A program made the position numbers and the translations under genes. This document shows positions 43,065 through 53,274 of a stretch of 56,141 nt of DNA, piece by piece. The notes beneath the pieces were generated by a model that was given only the letters and a program-made list of their open reading frames with translations, had not been told where the DNA came from and did not search any database. The stretch is from Nitrosotalea sp. (GTDB lineage Archaea; Thermoproteota; Nitrososphaeria; Nitrososphaerales; Nitrosopumilaceae), in NCBI GenBank assembly GCA_025451075.1, contig JANWLA010000040.1, positions 1 through 56,141 of the forward strand, in the 5' to 3' direction. Numbering within the stretch: position 1 is the stretch's first letter; every line of letters begins with the position of its first letter.

Positions 43065-43394
43065 TTGAAAAAAAAAGTTCCATTATCGCAACTCAAAAAG
43101 TATGATGTAAACCAAAAAATACTCGAGGCGTTAGCTGATGCCCAATCAAGATCAATATTGTTCTCAATAGTCAAGGAAGGAATGACAGCATTAGAGTTGT
43201 CAGAAAAATACAGAATCCCCCTCAGTTCAGTCTATAAAAAAATTTCAGACCTAGAAGAACTCACTCTAGTTAAAGTTGACAAGTGGTCGTTATCAGATAG
43301 TGGAAAAAAATTCAAGGTTTACAAGAGCAGAATAAGCAGGGCAGAAATCAGCATTAAAAAACCAGAACCTGTAATCACACTAAGCCCCAACTAG
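43065..43394 (+). CDS. Winged-helix HTH transcription regulator
   Basis: 109 aa from TTG 43065, with TATA and operator 12-35 bp upstream. The central region (SRSILFSIVKEGMTALELSEKYRIPLSSVYKKI) is an ArsR/MarR-like HTH, followed by a wing. No cysteine metal-binding pattern, so metal sensing is not evident. Divergent from the ZIP gene, it may regulate it. Confidence 0.78.
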   Translation: MKKKVPLSQLKKYDVNQKILEALADAQSRSILFSIVKEGMTALELSEKYRIPLSSVYKKISDLEELTLVKVDKWSLSDSGKKFKVYKSRISRAEISIKKPEPVITLSPN

Positions 43395-43441
43395 AACTTA
43401 GGTCAAATAGTTAATATTCAAAGAAAAACCATTGAAAAAAA

Positions 43442-44089
43442 GTGAAAAGATACTATTTTGCTATTATTCCAATAGTGATTACCATAGCTGCAGTATACTA
43501 CATGGCAACTCCGCATGAGAACAAGTCTACGGAATTAACCCCGCAGATGATCATGCAGAATGGTTCGCCAATACTTGGTGATCCTAATGCAAAGGTAACC
43601 ATAGTTGAATTTGGGGATTACCAATGCACATACTGTCATCTATTTCATGAGAATACCAAAGATGCATTGTTGCAGCAATATGTAGATACAGGAAAAGTTA
43701 ATTTTGTATTTCGAGATTTTCCACTCAATGGACCTGATTCAGTTTTAGCTGCAGAGGCATCATACTGTGCAGGTGACCAAGACAAGTACTGGCAATACCA
43801 TGATGAGTTGTACAAAAACTGGGCTGGCGAAAAGACAGGATGGGTAAACCAAAAGTCACTTGACAAGTTTGCTACAACTGTTGGCCTTGACTTGGGCACA
43901 TTTGACAAATGCATATCAGATAACAAATATGAACAAAAAGTACTAGACAATCAGAAATTTGGTGAAAACATTGGAATTGATGGAACACCATCGTTTATCA
44001 TATTTAGCGGCAAGAACATTACAAAAGTAGTTGGCGCACAGCCATTATCAGTATTTCAACAAGTCATAGACAAATTTCAGAATAGTTAG
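43442..44089 (+). CDS. DsbA-like thiol-disulfide oxidoreductase, membrane anchored
   Basis: 215 aa, GTG start. An N-terminal membrane helix (residues 4-21), then a thioredoxin fold with the CxxC motif in GDYQCTYCHLFHENT near residue 59 and a cis-Pro in GTPSFIIF. It probably acts outside the membrane in disulfide formation or isomerisation. Ends 10 bp before prf1, so they may be co-transcribed. Confidence 0.9.
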   Translation: MKRYYFAIIPIVITIAAVYYMATPHENKSTELTPQMIMQNGSPILGDPNAKVTIVEFGDYQCTYCHLFHENTKDALLQQYVDTGKVNFVFRDFPLNGPDSVLAAEASYCAGDQDKYWQYHDELYKNWAGEKTGWVNQKSLDKFATTVGLDLGTFDKCISDNKYEQKVLDNQKFGENIGIDGTPSFIIFSGKNITKVVGAQPLSVFQQVIDKFQNS

Positions 44090-44099
44090 GTAATAGTCC

Positions 44100-45374
44100 A
44101 TGGTCAAGCCCAAGATAGAAAAACAAGATTCTGTAAAATTATACAAGTTACGAAAGATGTTAGAAGAACTGGCTGACCACTCAGGACGAGGAACAGAATT
44201 AATTTCACTTTATGTCCCTCCGAAAAAAGCGTTACATGAAGTCATAAACAACCTTCGCGAAGAGCAAGGCACTGCAGATAATATCAAGTCAGATCTTACA
44301 AGAACCCATGTAGTAGATGCACTTTCTAGAGTAATTCAGAGACTAAAATTGTACAAGTCATCTCCTGAGAAAGGACTTGTCATGTTTTGTGGTGCACTTC
44401 CACCAGCTGGTGGGGGGCCAATTGGCAGTGAAGTAGTAAAGTTGTTCGAGATTGAACCACCAAAGGAGCTGCAGACGTTTCTTTACAGGTGTGATGATCA
44501 TTTCCATGTAGACATTCTCAAAGACATGCTAAAAGATGACAACATGATTGGCTTTTTGGCAATTGATGCAAAAGATGCAGGATGGGGATTGTTGCGTGGT
44601 GACAAGCTAGACGTGTTATCTGAGACATCATCTGGTGTAGCTGGAAAACACAGACAGGGAGGACAGTCAGCCAGAAGATTTGAAAGACTACGAGAGATGG
44701 AGCTCAATGAATATTATAACAGAGTTGCACATACCACTCGAGAATATTTTATCGATATTTATCCTGTAAAGGGTCTGATAGTTTCAGGTCCAGGGCCAAC
44801 AAAAGAGAATTTCCTAAGAGAAAGTTATCTGGAATACAGACTTCAAAATAACATACTTGCAACGCTTGATTGCTCCTATGCAGGCTCAGAGGGAGTACGT
44901 GAAGCATTTGCCAAGGCACAAGAAGTTCTCACAGATTACAGAATGGTAGAAGAAAAGAAACTTGTTGATAAACTATTCAATGACATCAATTTTTCAAGAG
45001 GGCTTGCAACATATGGTCTCAATGAAATCATTGATCTCCTCAAGAGAAATGTTGTATCAATAATACTGATTACAGATGACACTAACCTCAGAAAACTCGA
45101 CATTACATGCAGAAGATGCCAAAATGTACAAAGCGAGATCATAGACCGTGTCAAAGTAATTTCAAGAACACAGGAACTTCTCAGCCAGCCATGCCCAAGC
45201 TGCAAAAGCATGGACTTGGAATCAACTGAAAAAGACATTGTTGATTACCTAGACTTGGTTGCAGGTCAGACAGGTGCAAAAGTCGAGGTCATCACAGGTT
45301 CAACAGAATATGGCGCAATGCTTTCAAGCATAGGCAAAGTTGGGGCATTTTTGAGATATAATCCCAACCAGTAA
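44100..45374 (+). CDS. prf1: Peptide chain release factor aRF1
   Basis: 424 aa. Stop-codon-reading NIKS motif near residue 60 (DNIKSDLTR) and GGQ near residue 185 (KHRQGGQSARRF), the two functional marks of eRF1/aRF1. C-terminal zinc ribbon CRRCQNV...CPSCKS as in archaeal forms. It ends translation at all three stop codons. Confidence 0.96.
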   Translation: MVKPKIEKQDSVKLYKLRKMLEELADHSGRGTELISLYVPPKKALHEVINNLREEQGTADNIKSDLTRTHVVDALSRVIQRLKLYKSSPEKGLVMFCGALPPAGGGPIGSEVVKLFEIEPPKELQTFLYRCDDHFHVDILKDMLKDDNMIGFLAIDAKDAGWGLLRGDKLDVLSETSSGVAGKHRQGGQSARRFERLREMELNEYYNRVAHTTREYFIDIYPVKGLIVSGPGPTKENFLRESYLEYRLQNNILATLDCSYAGSEGVREAFAKAQEVLTDYRMVEEKKLVDKLFNDINFSRGLATYGLNEIIDLLKRNVVSIILITDDTNLRKLDITCRRCQNVQSEIIDRVKVISRTQELLSQPCPSCKSMDLESTEKDIVDYLDLVAGQTGAKVEVITGSTEYGAMLSSIGKVGAFLRYNPNQ

Positions 45375-45421
45375 ACATTCTCAAACATATCTCTAAATAA
45401 TTTGAAAGTTTATCTAAATTT

Positions 45422-45742
45422 ATGGAACATGTAACCCCAGAAGAATTTGATTCAGAGGTATTAGGATCTGACAAGAAGACAGTGGTTCTATTCTATGCAA
45501 CATGGTGTCCATACTGCTCCAATTTCAAACCAACATTTGAGGCTGCAAAAATTGAAACTGCAGACAAGATTGGATCAATAATTGATGAAGATGAAAATCC
45601 ACTGTGGGACAGATTTAACATCCAGTCAGTGCCAACAATGATTGTATTCCAAAACGGGAATATAATTTCAAGAAGAGATGCCAAAAAACACGTTGGCCTA
45701 ACAAAATCAGATATGGATTCATTAGTAACAGAGCTAGCCTGA
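45422..45742 (+). CDS. Thioredoxin
   Basis: 106 aa with the redox motif WCPYC (ATWCPYCSNF near residue 25) and the cis-Pro region VPTMIVFQ. The active-site dipeptide CPYC resembles glutaredoxin rather than CGPC. ATG 45422, about 48 bp from the prf1 stop. The end overlaps the convergent HIT gene by 9 bp. Confidence 0.88.
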   Translation: MEHVTPEEFDSEVLGSDKKTVVLFYATWCPYCSNFKPTFEAAKIETADKIGSIIDEDENPLWDRFNIQSVPTMIVFQNGNIISRRDAKKHVGLTKSDMDSLVTELA

Positions 45743-46147
45743 TTTTATATTATTTCTAATCTTTTTTGCCAACTCTTTTAGATCATCTTCTGTTGCAATC
45801 ATCCTTCTTGCCCATGGGTTGCCCACCTTTTGATATCGAGGGATAATGTGAACATGCACGTGTGGAATTATCTGGTTTGCTGATCTTCCATTATTTTGAC
45901 CAAGGTTAAACCCATCAGCTCCGGTTGCAGCAATTATACTGCGTGCTACAGCGGGAACTTTAGAAAATAATGCTCCAACATCATCGTTTGTCATATCAAT
46001 GATTTTCTCATGGTGAGCTTTTGGAATGACTAGTGAATGACCTTTCTGTATCGGATACTTGTCCATAATGGCAATATGGGAATCATCCTCAAAGATCACA
46101 TGTGCGTCTTGTTTTTTGTTTATGATATTACAAAAAAGACAGTCCAT
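45734..46147 (-). CDS. HIT-family nucleotide hydrolase
   Basis: 137 aa. The histidine triad HVHVHIIP is near residue 99 and an N-terminal zinc-type pair CLFC is near residue 3. This is the HINT/FHIT class that cleaves adenosine-linked phosphoramidates or dinucleotides. Convergent with thioredoxin, overlapping by 9 bp. Confidence 0.9.
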   Translation of the reverse strand: MDCLFCNIINKKQDAHVIFEDDSHIAIMDKYPIQKGHSLVIPKAHHEKIIDMTNDDVGALFSKVPAVARSIIAATGADGFNLGQNNGRSANQIIPHVHVHIIPRYQKVGNPWARRMIATEDDLKELAKKIRNNIKSG

Positions 46148-46257
46148 ATCTTTTGCAGTGATGTATTTTATTTATACTCACCTTCAATTGTATGCAAGAT
46201 ACATCCATTTATTTCAGATACTGTTATTTAGGGTAAAATTTTGACTTGTATCGTCAA

Positions 46258-46860
46258 ATGGGAAAAAAAGATAGAGAAGAGCGAGTACAAGAACGAGAGA
46301 CTTTTTACCAAAAACGACAAAGGACTCAATTTAAGAACAAGGCAATAGCCATAGGCATCCTTGCAGGAATTGTTGCAGTACTTGGAATTTCAAGTTATAA
46401 TTTTTACGAATTATCATCACAGGTAACACCAAAAGGGGAACCACCAGGTTCAGGCCCTCTTGGAGGAATTCATATTCATGCAGGTATATTGACAATGATT
46501 TATGGTCAGCAGTTTGATTATTCATCTACAGCATATCAGATAAAGAGCCCATACATTGGATTCCAAAAAGGAAACGGTGAGACCATACATGCAATGGCAA
46601 CAAATGTCACCATGGGATTTCTCTTTACTTCGTTACGCATTGGACTAGATGACAAGTGCTTTACATTCCCAGACAGTCGTGCATTTTGCACAAATGCAAA
46701 CTATACACTAAAGTTCTACATCAATCACCACGAGGTACCAGACTTGAAGAACTATGTGTTCAAGGATCAAGACAGAATCTTGATATCATATGGTAACGAA
46801 AACGAGACTCAAATCAATGACCAGTTGGCAAGACTAGATGGATTCCAGTTAATCACTTAG
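46258..46860 (+). CDS. Single-pass membrane protein with extracellular domain
   Basis: 200 aa from ATG 46258 (MGKKDREERV), supported by a TATA-like TTATTTAGG near 46225; an in-frame TTG at 46246 would add four residues. A basic cytoplasmic head, a TM helix at about 30-52, then an outer domain with GGIHIHAGILTMIYG and CFTFPDSRAFC (possible disulfide). Histidines near the start of the outer domain could bind a metal. Family unknown; the tail overlaps the next gene by 4 bp. Confidence 0.75.
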   Translation: MGKKDREERVQERETFYQKRQRTQFKNKAIAIGILAGIVAVLGISSYNFYELSSQVTPKGEPPGSGPLGGIHIHAGILTMIYGQQFDYSSTAYQIKSPYIGFQKGNGETIHAMATNVTMGFLFTSLRIGLDDKCFTFPDSRAFCTNANYTLKFYINHHEVPDLKNYVFKDQDRILISYGNENETQINDQLARLDGFQLIT

Positions 46861-48074
46861 GATTCTGAAAGTTCTTCTTTTAATGCCTTAAACTCATCTA
46901 CAGTAATCTCTCCCTTTGCCAGCCTGTTTTTGAGAATCATCATTGCGTGGTCATCTTCTTGTGGTTCAGGGGCAGGAGCTACTGGCATTGTGCTTGTTTT
47001 TGTTTCAATAGTACCACTTGAAATTTTTTGTTTCTTTCTGAGATAAAGTATTGCCACTACAATTCCAACTCCCACAAGAGTGATGACGGGATATAGTATA
47101 GTTTTAGCATCAAAGTTTGCACCAATTGACGGCAAGTTATTTTTCTGTGCGCCTGTAGATTTTTGCGAGGTCTGGTTAACAGACGCATCAGTCATCAGGA
47201 TGTTTTCATTGAGCTGAATAGTTTTAGGAGCATTTTGTGATGTTGAAGATGGATTAGTGTTTGAGGAACCAGAGTTTTGTGCATTAAGTAGTTCTTGTAA
47301 TTTTCTTGCATCGGCATATCTTTGCTGAAGAATATCGCTCAATGATTGGTTTGAGCTTTGATCAGTTGAGGGAGTTGTATTTTGTGTAGGCGTAGTAGAA
47401 GGTGGAGCTTGTAGCGTAATTACAGGAGCAGAATTGGAAGGAAGACTTGAGCCAGCCGAGTTTATTGCAGATACTTGGTAAGAATGTTCGGAGTTTGGAA
47501 TCAAGCCCATATCCTGATAAGTTGTTGTCTGTGAGTTTGCAATAACATTAAAGCCATTTCCGTCATTTCTTTCAATTTTGTATCCTGTTATGGACAGACC
47601 ACCATTGTTTTGAGGAGCAAGCCAGCTAAGATCAACTTCAGTTGACGAAGAAGCAGTAGCTACCAGATTAGTGGGGGATGATGGTGTAAGTGATGAACCA
47701 TCAGGTGAAAATGCAAAACTGACTGTCTTACCATCAGTTTTGTTTGCAATAAAGGCAGTTGCATTGTACATTCCTTTGACTGTCAAGTGCTGTTGGTTGC
47801 TTGGAATGCTGGTGTCAAGACTTATCTGAAATACATGATTGCTATCAGTATTTCCTGATGCAAGCAATACAAACTGATTATTTGGATCAAAAATTAGAAT
47901 TGTAACATTAGGAGGATCAGTACTCAGAGTAGTACCAGAAAACTGGATAACACTGCCTCCTTTGTAAAACGATGAATCGGTTTTAAGCGAGGTTACTTCT
48001 GCATAAGCAGGAACTACTGCAGATATTGCAAAAATGGATAATAATACAGCAAAATACAGCCCGCATCTATTCAT
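46857..48074 (-). CDS. Secreted fibronectin III protein with TM and SHOCT tail
   Basis: 405 aa. A signal peptide (1-25), an Ig-like/adhesin beta domain, a fibronectin type III domain at about residues 133-220 (SPTNLVATASSSTEVDLSW), a Ser/Thr/Asn/Gln-rich linker, a TM helix at about 325-347 and a SHOCT motif at the C-terminus (ILKNRLAKGEITVDEFKALKEEL in the family pattern). It is anchored to the membrane with the bulk outside. Likely surface attachment or cell-envelope role. Convergent with the upstream membrane protein gene. Confidence 0.82.
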   Translation of the reverse strand: MNRCGLYFAVLLSIFAISAVVPAYAEVTSLKTDSSFYKGGSVIQFSGTTLSTDPPNVTILIFDPNNQFVLLASGNTDSNHVFQISLDTSIPSNQQHLTVKGMYNATAFIANKTDGKTVSFAFSPDGSSLTPSSPTNLVATASSSTEVDLSWLAPQNNGGLSITGYKIERNDGNGFNVIANSQTTTYQDMGLIPNSEHSYQVSAINSAGSSLPSNSAPVITLQAPPSTTPTQNTTPSTDQSSNQSLSDILQQRYADARKLQELLNAQNSGSSNTNPSSTSQNAPKTIQLNENILMTDASVNQTSQKSTGAQKNNLPSIGANFDAKTILYPVITLVGVGIVVAILYLRKKQKISSGTIETKTSTMPVAPAPEPQEDDHAMMILKNRLAKGEITVDEFKALKEELSES

Positions 48075-48218
48075 ATCAAGAACCTAATATTTTCCAATTA
48101 TTAAAAACTCAGTAGAATTCATACTTGACACTTGAGTTCAATTTATTGATAAATTATGAATGTATTTTTCTGCAATTGATCGTTTTAAACAGAGAATTTT
48201 GCAAATTAACAAACTTGG

Positions 48219-48255
48219 AATCTCATGCATGAGATTATCTAGTATGTATAAAATA
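48219..48255. promoter_or_regulatory. 18-bp palindrome and TATA box of ilvD
   Basis: AATCTCATGCATGAGATT (48219-48236) is a perfect palindrome. The TATA box TATAAAATA (48247-48255) follows and the ATG is at 48279, so the mRNA is probably leaderless. A site abutting the BRE/TATA suits an activator or a repressor such as an Lrp/AsnC-type regulator of branched-chain synthesis; the protein is unknown. Confidence 0.6.
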
Positions 48256-48278
48256 GGGCATAAAACATAGGGACAATA

Positions 48279-49955
48279 ATGGAGATATCAAGCAGAAATG
48301 TAGTAGAGGGCACTGCGAGAGCCCCCCATAGAGCCATGTACAAGGCAATGGGTTTAGACGATAATGATCTAGGAAAACCGTTCATCGGTGTATCACATAG
48401 CGGAAATGAAGCAACGCCATGCAACATCCACCTTGGAAGACTGGCAACCCATGCAAAAGCTGGAGTAGAAATTGCTGGAGGAACTCCAAGGGAATTTTCT
48501 ACAATTGCAGTAAGTGACGGCATTGCAATGGGACATGAAGGTATGAAGTCCTCCCTTGTTAGCAGAGAAATTATTGCAGATTCTATTGAACTAATGGTAA
48601 GAGCACATCAGTATGATGGGCTTGTTGGAATTGCAGGTTGTGACAAGAGCCTTCCAGGTACAATGATGGGAATGGCGCGTCTTAACTTGCCATCAGTCTT
48701 TGTTTACGGAGGTACGATAATGCCGGGAATTTATGAGGGAAAGCAAGTTACAGTTCAAGATGTCTATGAAGCAGTAGGAGCATACGATGCAGGCAATTTA
48801 ACATTGGAGGCTCTAAAGAATTTAGAAAATGTAGCATGTCCCAATTCAGGTTCTTGTGGAGGAATGTATACTGCAAATACAATGGCATCAATTAGTGAAG
48901 CAATTGGAATAGCGCTTCCAGGAAACGCATCTCCTCCTGCAGAGGATCCAAGAAGAGAAAAAATGGTATACGAAAGTGGAAAGGCTGTAATGAATTTACT
49001 TGAGACCGGAGTAAGACCAAAAGATGTTTTGACATATGAGGCATTTGAAAATGCCATCGTAGTAGCTAATGCCATAGGAGGCTCTACAAATGCAGTGTTG
49101 CACTTGCTTGCACTGGCTCGTGAGATAGGAGTAAAATTAACACTTGATGATTTTGAGAGGATTAGAAGAAAGACACCACATATCGCAGACATGAGACCTG
49201 GCGGAACATACGTCATGCTAGACCTTGACAAGATAGGCGGAATTCCATTATTGATGAAAAGTTTACAAAAGAAAAATCTCATCCATGAAAATGTCATGAC
49301 TGTAACAGGCAAAACAGTCAAGCAGAATCTAGATTCACTTCAGATACCATTTGACGTACATCAAAAAGTGTTAAGATCAATTGAATCTCCAATTCATGAA
49401 GTTGGAACTCTAACAATACTTCGAGGATCACTTGCTCCAGAGGGTGCAGTGGTTAAAGTTGCCGGAGTTCACACAAAAGAATTCAGGGGAAAAGCCAGAG
49501 TGTTTGACAGAGAAGAAGATGCATTTGATGCAATATCAAAACGATTGATAAAAGAAAACGATGTTGTCATAATAAGATACGAAGGTCCAAAAGGAGGACC
49601 TGGCATGAGGGAGATGCTCGGAGTAACAGCAGCACTTGTTGGCCAAAATTTGGGTGAGAAAGTTGCATTGATAACAGATGGAAGATTTTCTGGTGCAACA
49701 AGAGGATTCATGATAGGCCACGTTGCCCCCGAAGCAGCAGTTGGTGGAAACATTGCACTTGTAAATGAAGGAGATGAGATTGTCATCAACCTTGAAAAAA
49801 ATAGCATTGACATCATGGTACCAGAAAATGAGCTTGCACAAAGACGCAAAGACTGGAAACCAAGAAAACCAAATTATGAAACTGGTGCTCTTGCAAAATT
49901 TGCATCACTGGTATCATCTGCAGCAGAAGGCGCAATTACAAGACCAATCTGGTAG
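48279..49955 (+). CDS. ilvD: Dihydroxy-acid dehydratase
   Basis: 558 aa, normal length. Fe-S cluster cysteines are in AGCDKSLPG and [14 protein letters not shown]; also [16 protein letters not shown] at the end of the domain. It catalyses the third common step of isoleucine and valine synthesis. Single cistron, with a palindrome and TATA box upstream and a convergent small gene behind it. Confidence 0.96.
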   Translation: MEISSRNVVEGTARAPHRAMYKAMGLDDNDLGKPFIGVSHSGNEATPCNIHLGRLATHAKAGVEIAGGTPREFSTIAVSDGIAMGHEGMKSSLVSREIIADSIELMVRAHQYDGLVGIAGCDKSLPGTMMGMARLNLPSVFVYGGTIMPGIYEGKQVTVQDVYEAVGAYDAGNLTLEALKNLENVACPNSGSCGGMYTANTMASISEAIGIALPGNASPPAEDPRREKMVYESGKAVMNLLETGVRPKDVLTYEAFENAIVVANAIGGSTNAVLHLLALAREIGVKLTLDDFERIRRKTPHIADMRPGGTYVMLDLDKIGGIPLLMKSLQKKNLIHENVMTVTGKTVKQNLDSLQIPFDVHQKVLRSIESPIHEVGTLTILRGSLAPEGAVVKVAGVHTKEFRGKARVFDREEDAFDAISKRLIKENDVVIIRYEGPKGGPGMREMLGVTAALVGQNLGEKVALITDGRFSGATRGFMIGHVAPEAAVGGNIALVNEGDEIVINLEKNSIDIMVPENELAQRRKDWKPRKPNYETGALAKFASLVSSAAEGAITRPIW

Positions 49956-49965
49956 AATCACAAAA

Positions 49966-50181
49966 TCATTCTTGCGGAATATGATATTGGCAGAAAAGTC
50001 TCAGGTTCAAGCCAACTCTTTTTGCAGTGATTGAAAGGCCATCTTCCAAGCCCTTTTGGCAGACAGTACATGCTGCTTCTGCCACGGTTGTTTTTACTAT
50101 CGGCTTTTTTCTTGGATAGTACAGATCCTGGAACAGTAACGACTTGCTCCTGTCAAAATCAGGAATGAGGATCTGAGACAT
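49966..50181 (-). CDS. Small zinc-binding hypothetical protein
   Basis: 71 aa. Possible ligands are CTVC near residue 38 and C..H near residue 64 (LFCQYHIP). A TATA box CTTTATATG at 50202-50212 (minus) lies about 25 bp upstream, so the start at 50181 and a leaderless mRNA are well supported. Divergent from trpE. Family unknown. Confidence 0.65.
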   Translation of the reverse strand: MSQILIPDFDRSKSLLFQDLYYPRKKPIVKTTVAEAACTVCQKGLEDGLSITAKRVGLNLRLFCQYHIPQE

Positions 50182-50282
50182 GGTATAGATACGTCAAGAT
50201 CGCATATAAAGGTACCGTACTATACAGTAATCAACAGTATCCCAGACATGGCTTAATTTTAAATAGAGAGGAAGAGTGTGCT

Positions 50283-51647
50283 TTGGCATGGGTGGCCACA
50301 TTTGGGCATTCAAGCCTTAAGATAATACCCCTAGACTATACTGGCTCTCAATTTGATCTGTACAACAAAATATCACGCAAGTTTGAGCATTCATTCTTCT
50401 TTGAGTCCCTTACAGGTCCAGAGGAATTAGCAGAGACATCACTGATTGGTTTTGACCCATCAATAATCATCAAGGGGTATTTTGACAAGATAGTGCTACA
50501 TTACAAGAGCGGAGGGTCCATGACAATTCAGACAAATGACCCATTGTCTGAAATCAAGAAGCTAGTCTACCAAGTACCTGATCAAAAATACCGGTATGTC
50601 GGAGGCGCAGTAGGAATTATCAATTATGATGCAATCAGACTATGGGAAAACATTCCAAATTCTCACAAGGATTCAGACGAGCCATTGATGGAATTTGGAA
50701 TATACACTGATGGAATTCTTTATGACAACAAGAAAAAACAATCATTTTATTTTTATTATGATAAAAATAGAATAGACAAAATATCATACACTGACATAGA
50801 ATGCGGTAAATTTTCTGTTTCAGAAATTTCTGAAAACCTAAACCAAGAGAGATTTACAGAAATGATAACACGTGCAAAAAAATACATTCACGATGGAGAT
50901 ATTTTCCAAGTTGTATTGTCAAGAAAATTCAATTTTGATGCAGACGGAGACCATCTCAAGGTATACAAGGTTCTACGACAGATAAATCCATCACCGTATC
51001 TTTACCACATGAAACTAGGAAAGAGGACAATAATTGGTTCGAGCCCCGAGATGCTATTGAGAATCACTGGAAATCAGGTAGAGACGTTTCCAATTGCAGG
51101 TACAAGACCAATTACAAACGATGAGAGGAAAAACGAGGAGCTAAAAGAAGAGATGTTACACGATGAAAAAGAGCTTGCAGAGCATACGATGCTAGTAGAT
51201 CTTGGTAGAAATGACATCGGTCGAGTATGCAAGTATGGTACCGTACATGTCAAAGAACTGATGGCAGTAAAAAAATTCAGCCATGTCCAACACATTGTAA
51301 CTCACGTAGTTGGAACTTTGGATAAAAAGTACGACATGTATGATGCAATCAAGGCAGTCTTTCCAGCTGGAACAGTATCAGGTGCTCCGAAGATTAGGGC
51401 AATGGAAATAATTGATGAACTGGAACCTGATGCAAGAGGTCCTTATGCCGGAGCAGTAGGATATTTTTCGTTCAATGGTTGCTGCGATTTTGCAATTGGA
51501 ATAAGAAGCATCTTCATGAACGGATCTAAGGGTTTCATCCAGGCCGGTGCAGGTATTGTTACAGACTCGGTTGCTCAAAACGAATGGATGGAAACAGAAC
51601 ACAAGGCAAATGCAATGATAACCGCACTAAAGGAGGCAGCAAGATGA
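50283..51647 (+). CDS. trpE: Anthranilate synthase component I
   Basis: 454 aa. The chorismate-binding domain is clear: [24 protein letters not shown] and [15 protein letters not shown], TrpE-type, with the motif ending [14 protein letters not shown]. The start is TTG 50283 or GTG 50292; a TATA box TTTTAAATAG at 50257-50266 fits a leaderless mRNA beginning near the TTG. It heads the trpEGDCBA run. The stop overlaps trpG as ATGA. Confidence 0.95.
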   Translation: MAWVATFGHSSLKIIPLDYTGSQFDLYNKISRKFEHSFFFESLTGPEELAETSLIGFDPSIIIKGYFDKIVLHYKSGGSMTIQTNDPLSEIKKLVYQVPDQKYRYVGGAVGIINYDAIRLWENIPNSHKDSDEPLMEFGIYTDGILYDNKKKQSFYFYYDKNRIDKISYTDIECGKFSVSEISENLNQERFTEMITRAKKYIHDGDIFQVVLSRKFNFDADGDHLKVYKVLRQINPSPYLYHMKLGKRTIIGSSPEMLLRITGNQVETFPIAGTRPITNDERKNEELKEEMLHDEKELAEHTMLVDLGRNDIGRVCKYGTVHVKELMAVKKFSHVQHIVTHVVGTLDKKYDMYDAIKAVFPAGTVSGAPKIRAMEIIDELEPDARGPYAGAVGYFSFNGCCDFAIGIRSIFMNGSKGFIQAGAGIVTDSVAQNEWMETEHKANAMITALKEAAR

Positions 51648-52231
51648 AATTTCTGATTATTGACAATTATGATTCATTTGTCTACAACATTGCCCAGTTG
51701 CTAGGAGAACTAGACGTAGATTCAGACGTGATACGAAACGACAAGGTGACAATCGAGGATATCAGCAGAGGAAACTATGATGCAATAATAATTTCTCCAG
51801 GACCTGGAACTCCAGAGGATGAAAAATATTTTGGCATATGCACCAAGGTAATCAAGGAACTAGGACCTACAAAACCGATACTAGGAGTATGCCTTGGACA
51901 CCAGGGAATTATACATGCATTTGGAGGAAAAGTTGTCAATGCTGGAAATGTAAGACATGGTAAGACAAGTCCAGTTGAATATACCAAATCGCCATTATTT
52001 GAGGGAGTACAGAATCCCTTCAGGGCTACCAGATACCATTCCCTAGTGGGAGACAAGACCATAATTCCAGATGACCTAGAGGTAACTGCCGTTGCCCAAG
52101 ATGACAAGGAAATAATGGCAATACGCCACAAAAAATACCCAATAGAGGGAGTCCAGTTCCATCCAGAATCAATAATGACAACAGAGGGCAAGAAAATTTT
52201 GAGCAATTTTATCAAGTTGGTGCAAAAATGA
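51644..52231 (+). CDS. trpG: Anthranilate synthase component II (glutamine amidotransferase)
   Basis: 195 aa from ATG 51644 ([16 protein letters not shown]), overlapping trpE by 4 bp; the longer frame from 51584 is inside trpE. Class I amidotransferase triad: Cys in GVCLGHQG, His and Glu in VQFHPES. It provides ammonia to TrpE. Confidence 0.96.
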   Translation: MKFLIIDNYDSFVYNIAQLLGELDVDSDVIRNDKVTIEDISRGNYDAIIISPGPGTPEDEKYFGICTKVIKELGPTKPILGVCLGHQGIIHAFGGKVVNAGNVRHGKTSPVEYTKSPLFEGVQNPFRATRYHSLVGDKTIIPDDLEVTAVAQDDKEIMAIRHKKYPIEGVQFHPESIMTTEGKKILSNFIKLVQK

Positions 52232-53274
52232 TTTCAGAATATATCACAAAAATTTCCTCCAACGGAAATCTCAGCTATGATGACATGACCCAGGTCATGG
52301 ACGAGGTTTTGACAGGAAAAGTTTCTGTTGAAGAGACTACAAGTTTTCTTGGAACCCTAACAGAAAAGGGAGAAACAGATCAGGAACTTCTTGCAATGAT
52401 GGATAAAATGCAACAAAATGCTGTGCACATACATCCAAAGATAAATCAGAAAATCATTGATGTTTGTGGGACTGGGGGAGACAAGATGAACACGTTTAAC
52501 ATTTCTACCACGGCATCATTTGTAATTGCTGCATCAGGCGTAGTTGTGGCAAAACATGGAAACAAGTCAGTCTCAAGCATAAGCGGAAGTTCAGACATTT
52601 TTGAATATTTTGGATACGACCTTAACATGGAGCCACAGCGAGTTCAAGAAATAATTGAAAAGTTTGGAATAGGTTTCATGTTTGCACCCAAGTTTCATCC
52701 TACCATGAAAAATGTTGCAGAGGCAAGAAAACGCCTAGGTAAGAGAACTGCGTTTAATCTCTTGGGCCCCTTGTGCAATCCTGCAGAGGTCAAGTGCCAG
52801 CTTGTCGGGGTGTCATCCAAAGAATATCTCAACAGAATAATATCGCTTTTAGAGTCAAGAGGGTCTGAAAACGTAATGACTGTAATTTCGGAAGACGGTC
52901 TTGATGAGTTTTCCACTACATCCAAAAATTACATTTACCACCTAAACAAGGGCGAGGTGACAAGCTCAGTACTTGACCCAGTAGAACTTGGCCTGGGCAA
53001 GGCAAAACTTGCAGATTTGCAGGTCTCAACAAAAGATGAGGCAATAAACGCGTTCACAGATGTTCTGAGAGGAATTGCCAAAAAACCAATGCTTGAGATT
53101 ACAGCCCTCAATGCAGCAGCTGGCCTAATTGTAGGGGGATTTTCAGAGAAATTCGATGAGGCATTAGAGATATCGCTCCAGTCAATAAAGAGTGGAAAAG
53201 CACATGATCTTTTCAAAAATTTCATAAAATACTGTGGAGATGCAACAAAGATGGAGACACTAGAGAAAAAATGA
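52228..53274 (+). CDS. trpD: Anthranilate phosphoribosyltransferase
   Basis: 348 aa. PRPP-binding GTGGDKMNTFNIST and KHGNKSVSSISGSSD, with NLLGPLCNP typical of TrpD. ATG 52228 overlaps the trpG stop by 4 bp. Confidence 0.96.
   Translation: MISEYITKISSNGNLSYDDMTQVMDEVLTGKVSVEETTSFLGTLTEKGETDQELLAMMDKMQQNAVHIHPKINQKIIDVCGTGGDKMNTFNISTTASFVIAASGVVVAKHGNKSVSSISGSSDIFEYFGYDLNMEPQRVQEIIEKFGIGFMFAPKFHPTMKNVAEARKRLGKRTAFNLLGPLCNPAEVKCQLVGVSSKEYLNRIISLLESRGSENVMTVISEDGLDEFSTTSKNYIYHLNKGEVTSSVLDPVELGLGKAKLADLQVSTKDEAINAFTDVLRGIAKKPMLEITALNAAAGLIVGGFSEKFDEALEISLQSIKSGKAHDLFKNFIKYCGDATKMETLEKK

Noticed and set aside
48764-49321. 185-aa minus-strand frame under ilvD
   Set aside because: Antisense to a strongly supported gene, no domain pattern.
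51584-51643. Longer trpG start upstream of 51644
   Set aside because: It would lie inside trpE; ATG 51644 gives the standard amidotransferase N-terminus with an ATGA overlap.
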